Source: Rapana venosa (Eukaryota; Mollusca; Gastropoda; Neogastropoda; Muricidae). Taken from it: a DNA stretch of 64,000 nt. The translations under genes and the position numbers were made by a program. Location of the stretch: contig CM054135.1 of NCBI GenBank assembly GCA_028751875.1, positions 63,214,429 through 63,278,428 of the forward strand, in the 5' to 3' direction. Numbering within the stretch: the first letter of the stretch is position 1; each line of letters opens with the position of its first letter. The notes under the pieces are model-generated. The model saw only the letters and a program-made list of their open reading frames with translations, was not told the DNA's origin and did no database searches. Below, piece by piece: positions 13,401 to 28,100 of the stretch.

Positions 13401-16400
13401 ATCAAATCTTGCTGCTAAAGAGAACTCCATGCACACACACATCACTGTAAGAATCAGAAAGCTCTGATCTAAAGATAAACACCACACATCACTGTAAGAA
13501 TCAGAAAGCTCTGATCTAAAGATAAACATCACACATCACTGTAAGTATCAGAAAGCTCTGATCTAAAGATAAACACCACACATCACTGTAAGAATCGGAA
13601 AGCTCTGATCTAAAGATAAACACACACATCACTGTAAGAATCAGAAAGCTCTGATCTAAAGATAAACACCACACATCACTGTAAGAATCAGAAAGCTCTG
13701 ATCTAAAGATAAACACCACACATCACTGTAAGAATCAGAAAGCTCTGATCTAAAGATAAACACCACACATCACTGTAAGAATCAGAAAGCTCTGATCTAA
13801 AGATAAACACCACACATCACTGTAAGAATCAGAAAGCTCTGATCTAAAGATAAACACCACACATCACTGTAAGAATCAGAAAGCTCTGATCTAAAGATAA
13901 ACACCACACATCACTGTAAGAATCAGAAAGCTCTGATCTAAAGATAAACACTAAGGAAAACTCCTGTCAAAATAACGACAGGCTTTTCTCTAACACTGGG
14001 CACTTCCGGGCATCAAAATATCTGTCTGTTACGGGAACAGAAAGAGGACAGATTACCTGGCTTCTGTCTCGAAGTTCTGCCATCTGCTTCTCCACACCCT
14101 CCAAGCGCAGCCTGGCCTCCTCCCGGATCACTCCCACATTAGCCTGCAACATTGCCATAGTTACCTCTGAAATCTTGCATGAGATGTAAACCTAGGTTTT
14201 TGGTTATAAACAAGAAAATAGTCATAAATGCTATGAAAATACAGTCTTGCTTTAGGGTTAGGTTCCCCCCCCCCCACCCGCCCCCCCCCCAAGTCTAACT
14301 TTGAATCGAATAGTCTCTATTACACCACCAATAGTTTGAACATCAAAAAAAACAAAATATGTTGATGTTAACAAAAAAAGGTTAAATGTTAAAGTTCTCA
14401 CATTTCAATCTCAATTGTATCTCGATGTAATTGGGACAGTCACTAAACCACAAAATGTCTACAACTCATCGAATGACACTGTTATTTTCTCGAGAGGTGT
14501 AACAAATCCAAATAAACCAAATAATCAGGTGTACAGAGGGCAAATAAATCCGATAAAAACTGCCTTCTTTCAGAACTTCTAACTTTCAAAGACGCTAGTT
14601 AGATGAGCACAAATTAATGACTTGAGAAAGCTTCATTCACTGTAAATTCATAACTACACCACTGAAATAATGCTCCTCTTTACATCCCATGCTTCAGTGC
14701 CACACTTAGCTTTAAATAATTCATACAATATCAAAGCAATGTTTCATTACCTATCTGCTAGTTCAATGCTACACAGATTTTTATATCCCCAAAACCTTAC
14801 CACCGCACATTTCACTGTGATAGCCAAGTCAAGAAATTACCTGTTCTGAGCTGCCCTCTTTCAGGCTGCTCAGCAAACTGAGGCGCAGGTCTTCCATCTG
14901 AGAGGTAAGCAGCCCTTTCACCAGGACTTCAATCTGGGACTGGCTCAGCCAGTCACGTTTCTCATCCTTCTGCAGCTGCACCAGGATCTGCTGCACCTCT
15001 TGGTGAAGGTTTGTGTTCTGCAATATAAACATCTACATTTCAACATTACTACAGGGTGCACATGATACAACTGTACACATACACACAGTCACAGCTAACA
15101 GTTTCATCAACAAACCAAAGCCCCACCTCTAACCCCGCTGTCTATTCCATCTGGAAAAAAAAAAAGGGGGCACTTTAACATGAACATTACTTTCAACGCT
15201 AATTATTTAATCTTCCTTTCTGATCTAAAAAAATTGACTAGTTTTAGATAAAGCAAAGAACTCTTGCTATACCTCTTGTGACCTTGTAGCTTCTTCTCAA
15301 ATAACACCCCCCCCCCCCCACCCCACCAAAAAGAAAAGGCACAAACAAGTAAAATCACAAACTGATTTCAGGGAAATTAAAAAAAATATTAGAATGCAGC
15401 ACATACAAGTAAAACCACTATCCAATTTAAAGTAATTAAACAAGAAATTAGAATGCAGGATCCAAGTTATGGTATGCCACCGAGTACAGTGAGTGCAGGT
15501 TAAAATATGGAGTTAAAAAGTATCACTTACCTTGACTGAAACTGTTAATTCCTGCAGCTTTTCCTCTATTGCCTTCAAACGCAAGGCTGCATCCTGCACA
15601 AAGAAATTTGCAGATAAGCAAAACAGTGAAAAAATATCATTTGTTGCTACTATTTTGATAAAATTATCTCAACCGTTACAATAATAAGATTACTATTCTA
15701 GATCCATCTCCTTTAGCGGGCTTGTCAAATTTGGTTTCTTGTAAAAATCTGTTCCAATTTTTCATACTGTCTGTTAAAACTTAACTCTTTAAGTTGTAAA
15801 CTTTGTCATCTAATAACCAAAACAAATTTTACACACACACTTACACTCCTCAAAATAAGAGAATTCTATTTGTCAATAACTTGCATGCAATGCAATACAA
15901 ACACTAGTAGCAGACAGGCACATAATTATGCACATCCATTCTTTTACATTGGTATTTATTCAAATCAAATAACTACTTCCATTCAGAGCACTCTGCCAGA
16001 TAGATAACAGCAAACTCAAAACACATGAACAACTGTTACAATAGCATTTATCCACCTCTGTGGCTGCTCAAAAAGAAAAACAGAAAACCTGATCTTTAAA
16101 AAAAACCAAACATAAACCAAACCCCCTATATTAACAATAACACACCTGCTCGGTGCTTCCTTCTTTGGCAACATTCAAGAGATTCAGTCGCAGTGACTCC
16201 ATCTGAAGATTCAACATGCTCTGTACCAGCTCCTCAATTTGTGATCGGTTCAACCAGTCTTGTTTCATCACCATCGGCTTCATCTCGTTGTACAGGTTCA
16301 GGATATTCACAGTCTCCTCCTGTCATTTTCATATCAAGAAGCAGTAACAACTTTCCACACACACAAAAAAACCTGCATGCTCCCAGCATCACAAAAAACG

Positions 16401-19400
16401 GTTTTATAACCATGCACAATCCCTCCTCCACCCCAACAATACAGAAAAAACACCATAGCACAAAACTGTGTATTTATCAACATATTTAATTGATTATTCA
16501 TTTCAACAAAGCACTTTACATACATCCAGTGAGTGAGCAAGCAAGTGTGTGTGTGCGTGTGTGTGTGCGTGTCCGTCCATGTGTGTGTGTGTTGTGTGAG
16601 CGCACGTGTGTGTGTGTGCATGTGTGAGAGAGCATGCATTCATGCCTGTGAGCTGTTGCCTACTACCACCCCCTATAGAAGATTCTTAAATCAAAGGTAT
16701 GCCCAGTCACAGATTGGCCCCAGTGTCAAAATTCTCAGTCTGTCTGAATGTACCCGAGATTATTCTGGCAATTACTTGAAAATATCAACACCAAGCTGAG
16801 CAACAGAATGTGAGAAATTATTAACACAAAGAAAACAACAACAAAACAAGAATTTAACACAACGCTTGCAATAAGTACTTAACGAATATACTGAATAGCA
16901 TCTAAAAACCAAAATGTCATAATGATGTACAAATATACACCCACACACCACAACTCAAGATTCTGATATTTACCTTGGTTTTGCTGAAGAACGCAGCCAT
17001 CTGTTTTTCTATGGAGTCCAAACGCAGGTTGGTATCTTCCTGGCCTGCTTGCAACGTTGTCTGTAATGTCATCAAAATAACGGCAAGGTTACACACAAAT
17101 AACAAAAAGGCTGCTCACACCTTAAAAAACCCCCAAAAAACAGAACAGTACAGTATAAAAGATTGATTAATATCTGTAATAAAAAAAAAAACACCAAAAA
17201 ATTTTGAACCAGCAATCAGCTGGGCTTAAAAAAAAAATTATATATATATATTTTTTGATTTGCTGTTAAAAAAAAATTCACCTGAACCAGAATAGGTGGG
17301 TTTTTATTCTTCCATCATGACCCACTTAGCCCTCATCCCATCCACACTATCCCTTGTCTATACCCCCTAAAAACTTGACCAAAATCCATAGCTATTTTTG
17401 TTCTCAATTTCTATTTCCAGTAATTCTTTATCTGCAGATAACATGCAAATTCTATTTTGTTCTTCAACATTTACATCAAGTTCACAGTTTCTTTTATAGA
17501 ACTGTAGAAGCTTTTATTTTGACTGCTGTTTCTTCTCTTGTTGCTTTTATTTAGTTGCTTTTCTTTTCAACTGCACCCCCCACCATCTTATCAACTCAAA
17601 GTAGATCAGTATGTATCAAACTTGAAAAACTTACAACTGAAACAAGTACTCACCATTTCACACACCCCTCCCCCCACATCCCGTCTAAAATCCCTAAATG
17701 TGAACAGACGTTAAACTGAAGATATATATATATATATATATACCCCCCAGCTTTTCATGCAAGCCAAACTTAAACAAAGGGACAGAAACTAAACCACCAC
17801 CACCACACACACGCACGCACACACACACACACTCCTCACCACAGGGTGGAACAACTCGCTACCTGCTGGGAGCTGCCCTCTTTGGCGATGTTGATCACAT
17901 TGAGCTGCAGGGACTCTATCTGGGGGTCCAGCATGCCTTGCACCAGCAGCTCAATTTCTGCCCGCGTCAGCCACTGACGGGGCCCACTGTCCTTTTCTGC
18001 GGCCAGGACAACAGTCTCCTTCTCAAACAGGTACGTGTGCCAACTGAACGCCTGGGTAACACACAACATGGGACATGTTGGCAACGTGGAAGTCAAGCTC
18101 CTTACAGTTTTGCTTTTAAAAATAAAATAAAAAATCACATGCTTCTTTTTTATATTCTATTTCTGTGATTCAATATTTGCTAATGGGTCACATGGACCAT
18201 TCTGAAATATCTCAACACTGAAGAGACTGTTAACCAAACATATCATGAATGGATGTGTATATGTCTCTGTGTGTGTGCACACGTGTGTGCATGTGTGCGC
18301 GCACATGCATATCTGATTTTTTCTTCTTTTTCTGTTCCTCGGCTATAGCTCCAAGGTTCACCAATAGTAAGCTTTTCGATATACCACCATTTCTGCCTAC
18401 CATTAACAGTGGCCTGAATTAAGATTTTGGGGATAGATATTAACGGATACTTTTTAGAATCACACCACGTAACACCAAGATATCCTACTACTATTTATCC
18501 TTTATAATCTGCCAATCAAAAGTACAATATATCCACAGTTATGAACTGAAAATAAAAACTCAATTTGCTGAAGAAAGGATGGTGTGGACACGGTTTTTGG
18601 TTGTGTTTGGTTGTTGTATTTCCAATTTCAATGCAATAAAGTTCAGAAAAACATGAAGGATGCTTTAATCAGTCAACAGAAATGTTTGTACAATAACAAT
18701 GTTTGCCCTCCCCGTTCACTTTAAAAAGAAGAGAAACACAACTGATTTCCCTGTCCCTTTTCTGTCTTTTTCTTCTTACCCCCCCGCCCCTCCCCCCACC
18801 GAGTTCCCCATCCCATGCAATCAACATATCCCCCAAAAATGTGCTCTCCCTTAAACCTTCTCTCAATAAAAGCTGTTAGAATTCACTGGTGATAAAACAT
18901 GAACTTTAGCAAGGTGGAAGAAAAGGACCATTCATTAAGGTGGAGTAGCAATGACAGATCTTCCAAAACAAGCCAGTACCTGTTGGAGGGTAGAAGCTCC
19001 CCATTCTGTGTTGTAGGCATAGTAACCTGAAACAGCCTCAAACAATATGTCAAAGGAACAAGCACACTTCCACTTGTTATTGCTCGACTCAAGCTAACTT
19101 ATGAATAACTTGCCATAAGATGTTCATGAACATTTTCAGGTATACATCTACTGACATGAGAATGAATCACTGAAAGAACAGGCTGATAACCCTTTCACTT
19201 TTTTTTTTATCACTCATTTCTTTCTAGTATAACAAACATCCATACAAGCAAATCTATGTATATGGTATCACATAAATGTATAAAAATCACTCAAATGTAT
19301 ATACATTGCAATACATATGCATAAACCATCCCATCCATATATACTCTGAAGCATTTCATTCACACTTACATACATGCTTTTGTCACTTGCACACATACTC

Positions 19401-20977
19401 CACAACAACCCCCCCCCCAAAAAAAAAACCCAAAACAACCCCCTCAAACCCACACACTTATTCCTAACAGATATTGCATGCTTAATTAAAGCACATAGAT
19501 TAATGAAACCATTCTTTCTGAGTAGTGAGATGGGTACGGCATCATGCATGCAAAGAAACACAAGCATCAAGGCTGACATGGATTTCACACGTTAAAGAGA
19601 TCTGATATGAAAGACATGGTTGCACACACCTCCACCTAACAACAGTGGCAGCAGAAGCAAGGGCAGACACAAGCAGCAGCAATTCCGCATACCCCTGAAA
19701 CCAGAAATACACAATTTGTTTGTTTCTTTTTTTTTCACGGGACTGGAACCGGTCTAAATGAAAATATTACAACACCCACATTCATGCGGATCAGTGACCC
19801 AGAGGTAACACACCTGTCTAGAAAGCTTAAAGTCATAGGTATGCTGCATGTCTGAATCCAAACTTGCCCCCATTCATGAGACCCAGGGTGGTCAAATGGG
19901 TGCTAGTCTTTTGGATGAGACAATAGACCAAGCACCTATGTGCAAGACACATATAGTGTAAAAAATCGAAGGCAACAATAGAGTTGTCCCAGGCAAGGCC
20001 ATTTCCACAAATAACTACACACGGACAGGAAAAATGATACTTCTTCTGTTTCCACGTATAGGTAAAATGCTTAGTGTCTGGTATCCTGTGCTTCTAACGC
20101 TGCAGGAAGTCTGACAGCTGGCCTTAGCTTACACCTTCCATTCCAGGGGTGCTCATTAAGAAGTTCATGAGAAAAAAATGTCAGATTTGCTTGGGAAAAA
20201 AGGCAGGAGAATGGGCTGGGTAGGCAAAAATAAGCAAGAGAAAAAGGGAAATTTCTAGTACAGAATTACAAAAAAGTGGGGATTCTATTTATGGCAAAAG
20301 AGACACCAGCCTCCTCATAAGGAGGGAGATTAATACAATTTAAAAAAATTAAATTTAAAAAAAAGAATGGTGCTGCTCTTGTGATAACAGGCTCTCACTG
20401 GAGAGAGCAGCTCACACTTTACGCAGAGAAATAACACTGCACACACACACAATTACATATAGTCATACACATACTCACAAACAAGGGATTGCAATGTGTT
20501 TTGTCTACAGTGTCTTCAACTCTTGAGACATCCCCGAAGAGCTCATTTGGCCTGCAGGAAAGCACCCACCCCATGACATGTTTTGCTCTATACTTCCAAG
20601 TACACTACTGGAATAAAAAGGACTGAACTTCACATAAAAAACAACAAAAAACTGGGCAATAGGTTGTGTATGTTTCTGCACGCTGAACATTTTAAGCTTT
20701 ACACTTACCGGCTGAGAATCCAAGCATCCCATATGACAAAGTAGCTGATGATGGTGCAGATTTTTTCATCTATCCAGGTGATTAGCCAACTGATCCTGCT
20801 GTACACAGGGTTCACCAAGTATGTCCTGAACGGTGCTGTCACCACTTTGGTTGCTGAGTATGTATATTCTGCAACATAGTCCATACATTTTCATTCTTTT
20901 AATATGGTTTTGTTTGCTTTGTATGTGTGTGTGTGTGTGTGTGAGTGGTGTGTGTGTTGTGTGTGTGTGTGTGAGTG

Positions 20978-21017
<40 letters not shown>

Positions 21018-22098
21018 ATATGAGCATGCAAATGTTATCAAAAACAGAAGTATACTCTCATAACAACAGGAAAGACTTCATGGAATACTCACACTAGATC
21101 TTGTTATCATCTACATGTTATCTCGAGATCTACTGCCTTCTACCAAAGAAAACATTCGAATCTTTTCAACACCCCCACCCTCCCATCTCCCTGCAAAATA
21201 AACGTTATCTACTGCAAGTGCTATATATACATAAATGCATTTTTATATATTTTTAATTTATTTTTCATTTTATTCTTTTACATCAAGGATAATGGAATAA
21301 GCACCTATGTGCTTTTTTTACATCCAGTCCCTGTGTGCATGCGGTTTTGTCAATTCTGTTATCTGTTCACACCGGCATACAATGGCCTACTCTTACGAAA
21401 AGCAGAACAGGATTTAACGTGTGCGCAAGATGTTCTGCGTGCATTCGCACATGGGACCTCCTTTTATAGTCTCATCCAAGGATTTTTGGGCAGAGTGGAT
21501 TCTGCCCTGATGTTAACTCCAGGGGAAAATATCCCCTTGAACGAGAATCGAACCCAGGTCATCAGATTGCGAGCGCAATGTTCTAACCACTAGGCTATCC
21601 TGTCCCCAGTATGCTTCCAGTAAGCTAGAAATTAACACCCACAACCTCCATACTTCAAAGCTGGATGAGATACATCTGCCACTCAACAGAAGAGGGTGAA
21701 AAAAAAACTAAAAATAGAATTGGAATTTAAATAAACACTTGTCCCTCTCCACTCCCAATTGACGTCACACATCTTTGTGTTATTTGGTTGATTACAGTAG
21801 CTGGCACCCATTCATTTTCAATTCCTAATTTTACAATTTTGCTCACTTCTGATTCAGAATTAGTTTGTTTGTTTGTTCTTTAAATGAGGATCCTGCATCA
21901 GATAACATTTCAATTTAATGATGAACATGTTAGCCACACCCCTGTTACTCCCTAAAGACCCCCAAAATGGAACAAACAATGGCAAACTGAAGTGTTCTAC
22001 AAAGCCACAGCTTTTGTGTTTCGCAGAACCATCACTGTTCTGGTTGTTCTCCCAACCACAGTCTAGGGCCTTCCACAACAACACACACACACACACAC

Positions 22099-22135
<37 letters not shown>

Positions 22136-25100
22136 TGAGTGAATCACACCACAAGGCAGGTTGAAGGTACTTGGAATTACCCTCCCATAAGTGACTTCTA
22201 ACTTTAAAGTCAATCCAAATAACTTACCTACAGTTGTGGTGACTACAGTCATGATGAAGTAGAAAAAACTAGTAACAAGTCCCCTCCTTTCTGCAGACCA
22301 TTCTTTGCTGTCAGGATGCCTCATGTCAATGTCGTCAACATCTGAAAACAGACACAAGGATGAGTCAATTTTCAAAACCATGCCAGGGGTTTGCACATCT
22401 GTATGCATGAACAAGTGGAGGCATTTGTGGTTTGTGCATGCGTGTGTGTGAGAGAGTTAATAGGCGACAATGGAATTCACACACTTCAAAGAAATATGAG
22501 ACCAGGCAGGGTTACAATGATAGCACAATTCTACTTCTACGAACAAAACATCACCTGAAACAAAACATACAACTCCATGTAGTTATGTCATCCTTGTTAA
22601 ACAAATGACCAATGAAAGGCACTAACAGAAAATAGCTGCATTGTCATCTGGCCAAATTCAAGAAAAGTATTCCTTTCATCACAGAGTAGGCACTTTTTGT
22701 TTTTGTTTTGTTTTTTTGTGTGTGTTTCTAGTTATGCATATCATCTGTAAAACAAACAAAAAGAAATGGTGATATGGACAATAAAGACAGCCACTGTTAT
22801 ACTTTCTTGTTCGAGAAAAAAACAGACAGAAAGATAGAAAACAGCAATATTTTCAAGTAAAAATGAAAGAAAGAAAAGAAAATGGCTCGAGGCAATAACA
22901 TGACATTAGTTGCAAAAATCAATAGCCCCTCTGTTGAAGGAAATTTCCTGCAATACAGTAAAGTCCAACATTGTATAGATTTAATAACTCTTTTTTTTTC
23001 CAGAGCACAGTTACCATTGACACCTTTCGTAACTCTCATACACATGCACACCTATTCCTTCCCCCCCCCCCCCCCCCCCGAGCTATACTACACTCGCCCA
23101 TAACCACCACCATATGCATATGGAGGCCTACAAATAAGACCTGTTTTACCTGATGTTGCATTTTATACTTATGTTACACTACCACCCACAATTTCATCTG
23201 TACTAAACCTAGTAAATACATAATGTCTTCAGGACATACAGTCTTACACAGCAACATTATCATCATCAAACATGCACTTGTATAGTAGCCAGTCCTGAAG
23301 GAACACATGTAGTTCATAGATGTCGAGGCAATATAAAGTTCCGTTTCATAGCATGTTTTAAAATATTTCTTAAACATGGTGAAGAAAGGGCGAGCATCTT
23401 TAACCTTAGATCTGTAAATGAAAAACTTTGCATATAATACAATTCTGTCAAATGTTTTATCTGTTTTGACATAGTTATCTTGCCCAAAAAGCACAATCTT
23501 TTCATTTAAGTTTATGGACGTAGCTTCCATGCTTGAATCTGCCGCTGCTTGTTGAAACTCCTGCCAAAATGTTTGCATTACTGGGCAATGCCAGAACAAA
23601 TGACTGATACCATCTCTTTCATCTTTGCAGAACGTACATAAATTGTCAGTTACTACACCCATTTTATGTAAAACAATGTTTGTTGCTAGCACTCTGTGGG
23701 TTAATCTGAGCTGGAACCATTTTAGTTTTACTCTTTAATCTGTTATTTTCCTGAATGTTTTTCCCTAGTTGATTTCCATGGCCAATTTTTCGTCCCATTT
23801 GTCACAGCATTTTGGTTTCGAAGAGTCTGAACTTAAAATATCATAATATAACCTTGCACCTTTACCTGAAGAATATATAGTTCTCGATGTTTTAGGAAAG
23901 GTTGTACTTTATTACTATTTGGTGCAAGCCTATTTTTTAAAAGAAAGTTTGGTATTGCTTGTACAATTCCTGAATAGGTAATAAAATTTGTGTTTATACT
24001 GTATTTGTTTTTAAACTGTTGAAACGACAGATACTCGGCTTTTTCATTCATAATATGACCTATCTGAAACACCTCTTTATCTATCCAAGATTTATAAAAT
24101 ATTGGGTTTTTTCCAACTCTGATATTGTGGTTGCAGAAGATAGGTTCTGAAGGAATCTCACTGGATTCACAGCTTTGTTTTCTCCCAAACTGCCTGTACG
24201 CAGACATGACATCTTTCCAAAACATATTTAGACGTGTTTAATGGAATTCTAGTTCACCTCCTACCTTGTCAATTAACCCTCTTGTCCTCGATCCGGCCGC
24301 AGCCGACAGTAATGGAGGCTGCCGCTAGATTCCAATACGACCGCAGCCGACAGTTGATGCTGCCCACGTGGGCAGTACTTTTCCATCACACACAGATCTC
24401 GTGGATTTCACACTATGTGTCTGAAAATTGGTGGCGCGATGCAGGGAGGGTGTCAGAGGATGCCAGTGATAAATTTAGACCACTAACATGCGTGTAGTGG
24501 GGAGGGAAGGAAGAAATAACAGCCAGCGACCGGGACGCTTTTCAAAGGTGCAGCATGGCGGAAAAAAATGGCGTTTTCTTTAGTAGCAGACGATTCATCT
24601 GATTAGCCAGACGATAAATTGAATGTTCTTGTCTTGGAAGTAGAAACATTTGAACGAGAATTGTTAAGTGAGTCCGATATTAAAGGAAGAGGAGGAAGGA
24701 AATGCTGCAGTTAGGGAGAAGAGTGAGCCAGAAAATAAGTGCTACACGGCACATTCCTGACCTGTGCTACACACACTGACTGTGGAGAAATTTGACCTCC
24801 TGACCGGTCTGCGGCATAGATGCCTGAAAGTGTGATGCCTTTTGACTGTTTTCTCATTATTACCACACTTTTGCTTTGAAACTGCAATGGCAGAAACGAA
24901 CAGATATGCTGATAATGAAAATAGCAAGAAGGAAAATAAAATAGGTCTCCGTCTGCCAAGGTTCGACAGGTAAGAGCAATGGGTACCCCCCCCCCCCCCA
25001 CACACACACACATCCATAATTTGTGCTTTTTGTGATGTGATGTGACCCTGTGCCACCACTACGACTACTTTAGAGACTACCAACATTAAAATTTTGTAGA

Positions 25101-28100
25101 GTTACAGAAGTTCTGTGTTGTTTCAAATTTGTCACACCTGTGCTGTGACAATGGTGACAGTCATGTACAATAATACACTTCTGTACACTTAACAAACATG
25201 TGGTAGCACACGCAGATATGAACTGCAGTATAAAGGTCACATGTTGATTGAATATGACCTGTTTTCAAAAGAAAAAATAGTTAAACAAAACTTCTGTCTC
25301 CTCGAGACATACCATAAAACGACAGGTGCTATGGGGACATTGTGTGACACATCCTTGAAGTACTATTGCACATAACTATTGGTAAACACATCAGCTGGGT
25401 ATCACTTCCTTATTCGACACTAATATGCTTGAACTATTGTCAAATCCATGCAGGATTTGCTGTTTTATCATATATACCATATTTTACCTGTGATTGGTGA
25501 CAAATAAGGTGACAATGACAAGACATCTGGTGATCAGACACATAAACTTGCGCCTAAATGCAAGTACAAAGACATGCCTAGCTTGTGACAAAATTTCAGC
25601 TTGATAACTTGTCATGCACACACACAATTGCCTTAGGAGTAAAGTAAGTCAGATGGAGGTAGAAAACCTGCAAAGAATTCAAAATCTACAGGCAGTTTAG
25701 CTCTGTAGAATCCAACAACAAGAGGGTTAAAGAGATCTTTGGATATATTGCTAGTATTATACTTTTCCACTTATGACTGCTTGTTTTTAGCTTTCTTATC
25801 CAAGTCAGTTTTAGAGCAGCAACATATAGCCTTATGTCTGGGATGCCAAGCCCACCGTTTTCAACACTTTTTACAGCCGTTTTTCTACCAATTTTGTCTT
25901 TTTTTCTATCCTTAACAAATTCAAATATACTTTTCTGAATAAGATCAATGTCTTTGTCTGGAGGATTTGGCAGCAGCATCCACAGGTATATTATTTTTGA
26001 AAGAATGAGAGATTTTAGAACTGCTACTCTCCCTAAAGGTGTTATCTGTCTTTTTAACCATATTTTATATAGTTTTCTTATTTCCATGAATTTCTCTTTC
26101 ATATTGATTTGAAAGCAGTCCTCATGATTACTAGTGAACCATATGCCAAGGATCTTGAATGATGGTGGATTCCAAACCATCTGTAGATGAGGCATATACT
26201 TTCAGTAATAACCCAGAGACCTTTCCAAAACACAGAGGGGAGATACCTTTGATTCTATTAGCAATACATGTAGATCCTATTTTGTATACAGTATTGAGCT
26301 GTTCGGTGTAGAGGAAAAGAGAAATCCCTTTTGGAAATTTAATTCCTCACTGCTAAAGGATAAACAATTTCTAAACATAATTAACGACCTTGAAATGCCA
26401 CCACTCATTCGCTGCATGACCAGATAGCTTTTCCAACTGTCTCTAACTATGTCTGCCTGCCTGTTACCTGCTCACGTGTCCGCCGCCCCCCCCCCCCTTT
26501 TTTCTTTCAAATAAGTAATAAAACAACTGTACAAGTCTTTTAAAAAAACAACATAAAAAACAAACAAAAAACTCAGCGCATAAACTGCTGCATAGGAAAA
26601 GAACACTGCACAGTCCCTTTAGAATATATTTACAAAATACATATTATTGCCAAATACTTATTACCATTACTAATGCTATTATACAGTTTCTATACATAGA
26701 AAAAAGAAAAAATCCCACTATATTCACAATGGCCCAAAAATACTACACACACACACACGTTAACGTCTACACTTATTACTTTGGGCCTCAGCATCTACAC
26801 ATAGAGGGGGGGTGTGCGTGCATGTGCGCCCACGCTCGTGCGCAGGTAGGTAGGCATGGGCGTAGATGCATAAGTGAACGCACGCGCGTCATGTGTGATA
26901 GCCCGGGGTACACGTAACCAAGCACTGCAGATTCATAGCCACCGTTTGCATTGTTTAAACAGGACCGACTTGATGCCTGTCAACATCATCCAAAAGGCTT
27001 ATAGCTGACAGTGGTTCCAGTGGATTACCCCTCTGTACCCCCAATAAACTGACGACAAAGCTATGGCACCTTATGACTGTTATCTATCGTGATCGCCAGT
27101 CACTGTGAAATGCTGGACAGCATACTAAGAAGCAGCACCATATCCAAAAAACCAAAATCAAAACAAAAAATCAACAAAACTTCAAGAGCAAAAACGGGCC
27201 ACCGCAGCTGTAGACATTTAGAGCTATGAGCAGCGCTGCATACCTACTTAATACAGGACCAGGGGCAATCTAGATCTGTCCTTGTTTGCTTAGAAATGAA
27301 AGTTAGGAAGTATAGTTTCAAAGTAAAAATGAATGCATAAACACACACTTCTTAATCAAGTTCCATAATTCAGTCGTCAGCGTTTGTCCCCAGTGACAAT
27401 ATCAACAAAAAACAAAGGCAATAATCGCAGCCAAAATGATTGTCCTTAGCAGCAGCAACAAAAAACAAAAACAGAAGGAAAGCTTGCTCAATGATATTAG
27501 TGAAGTAAGCAGGACATGACATGAATTCACTGTTGTCTCCCCCATCAGGCCACTGTGTCTCTGACATCCCATGCACACAGCGCGCGCAAAAGCATGCGTG
27601 TGCGCAGACGCAACACAACACCCACTGTGAAAAAAAAAGCAGAAAAACAAAAACAAAAAAACAAACAGAAAAAAGCAACAAAACAAACAAGCAAAAAAGC
27701 AAAACAAAAGAAGGGGTGACCACCGAAATACAAGCATGGACCCTAAAGTACACAACCGAATAAACACTCCTTAGTAGGAACGCCCAAGAATGACTGAAAC
27801 TTTGCACAGTCTAAAACATGACAAGTGTCACAAAGTCCCAATGGGCCCGAAATGTCTCAAAACCCCAAAAGGGACTTGAATGTTTCAAAACGACAAATGG
27901 GACTGAGGTGTCACACAACCACAAAAATGACTGGAATGTCATCGCAAACCATCACACCTCCCACCCTCCCCAGAAAAAAGTCTGCAGACATCACCCCCTT
28001 CCCATAAGTCGTGCACATCATAGCCAACACACCAAATTTATAACCACAGTGAAACCATTAAAGAGAAAAGAAAAAAAACCTACATATATCTGAATGGTAC

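Larger units (their letters stand above)
4447..22227. other. Introns 8-26 of the SUN gene, otherwise unmarked parts
   Basis: Between the listed exons and repeats, the introns are AT-rich with (CA)n, poly-A and poly-T runs. Introns 5954-7402, 8241-9007, 14144-14840, 15018-15530, 16320-16973 and 17061-17862 hold nothing further I can identify. Confidence 0.6.

Noticed and set aside
13329..13719. Repeated peptide [13 protein letters not shown] on the minus strand
   Set aside because: It is the translation of a 47-bp minisatellite in an intron.
21535..21606. tRNA gene (A and B box present)
   Set aside because: The head continues into a SINE body, has relatives in neighbouring introns and lacks a convincing cloverleaf.
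24234..24497. 87-residue open frame at the left end of the piggyBac-like element as a transposase remnant
   Set aside because: It starts outside the element, within the LINE, and shows no transposase motif.
27370..27807. 145-residue Phe/Cys-rich open frame resembling a membrane protein
   Set aside because: It arises from A/C-rich simple sequence on the plus strand; no start context, splice pattern or family match.
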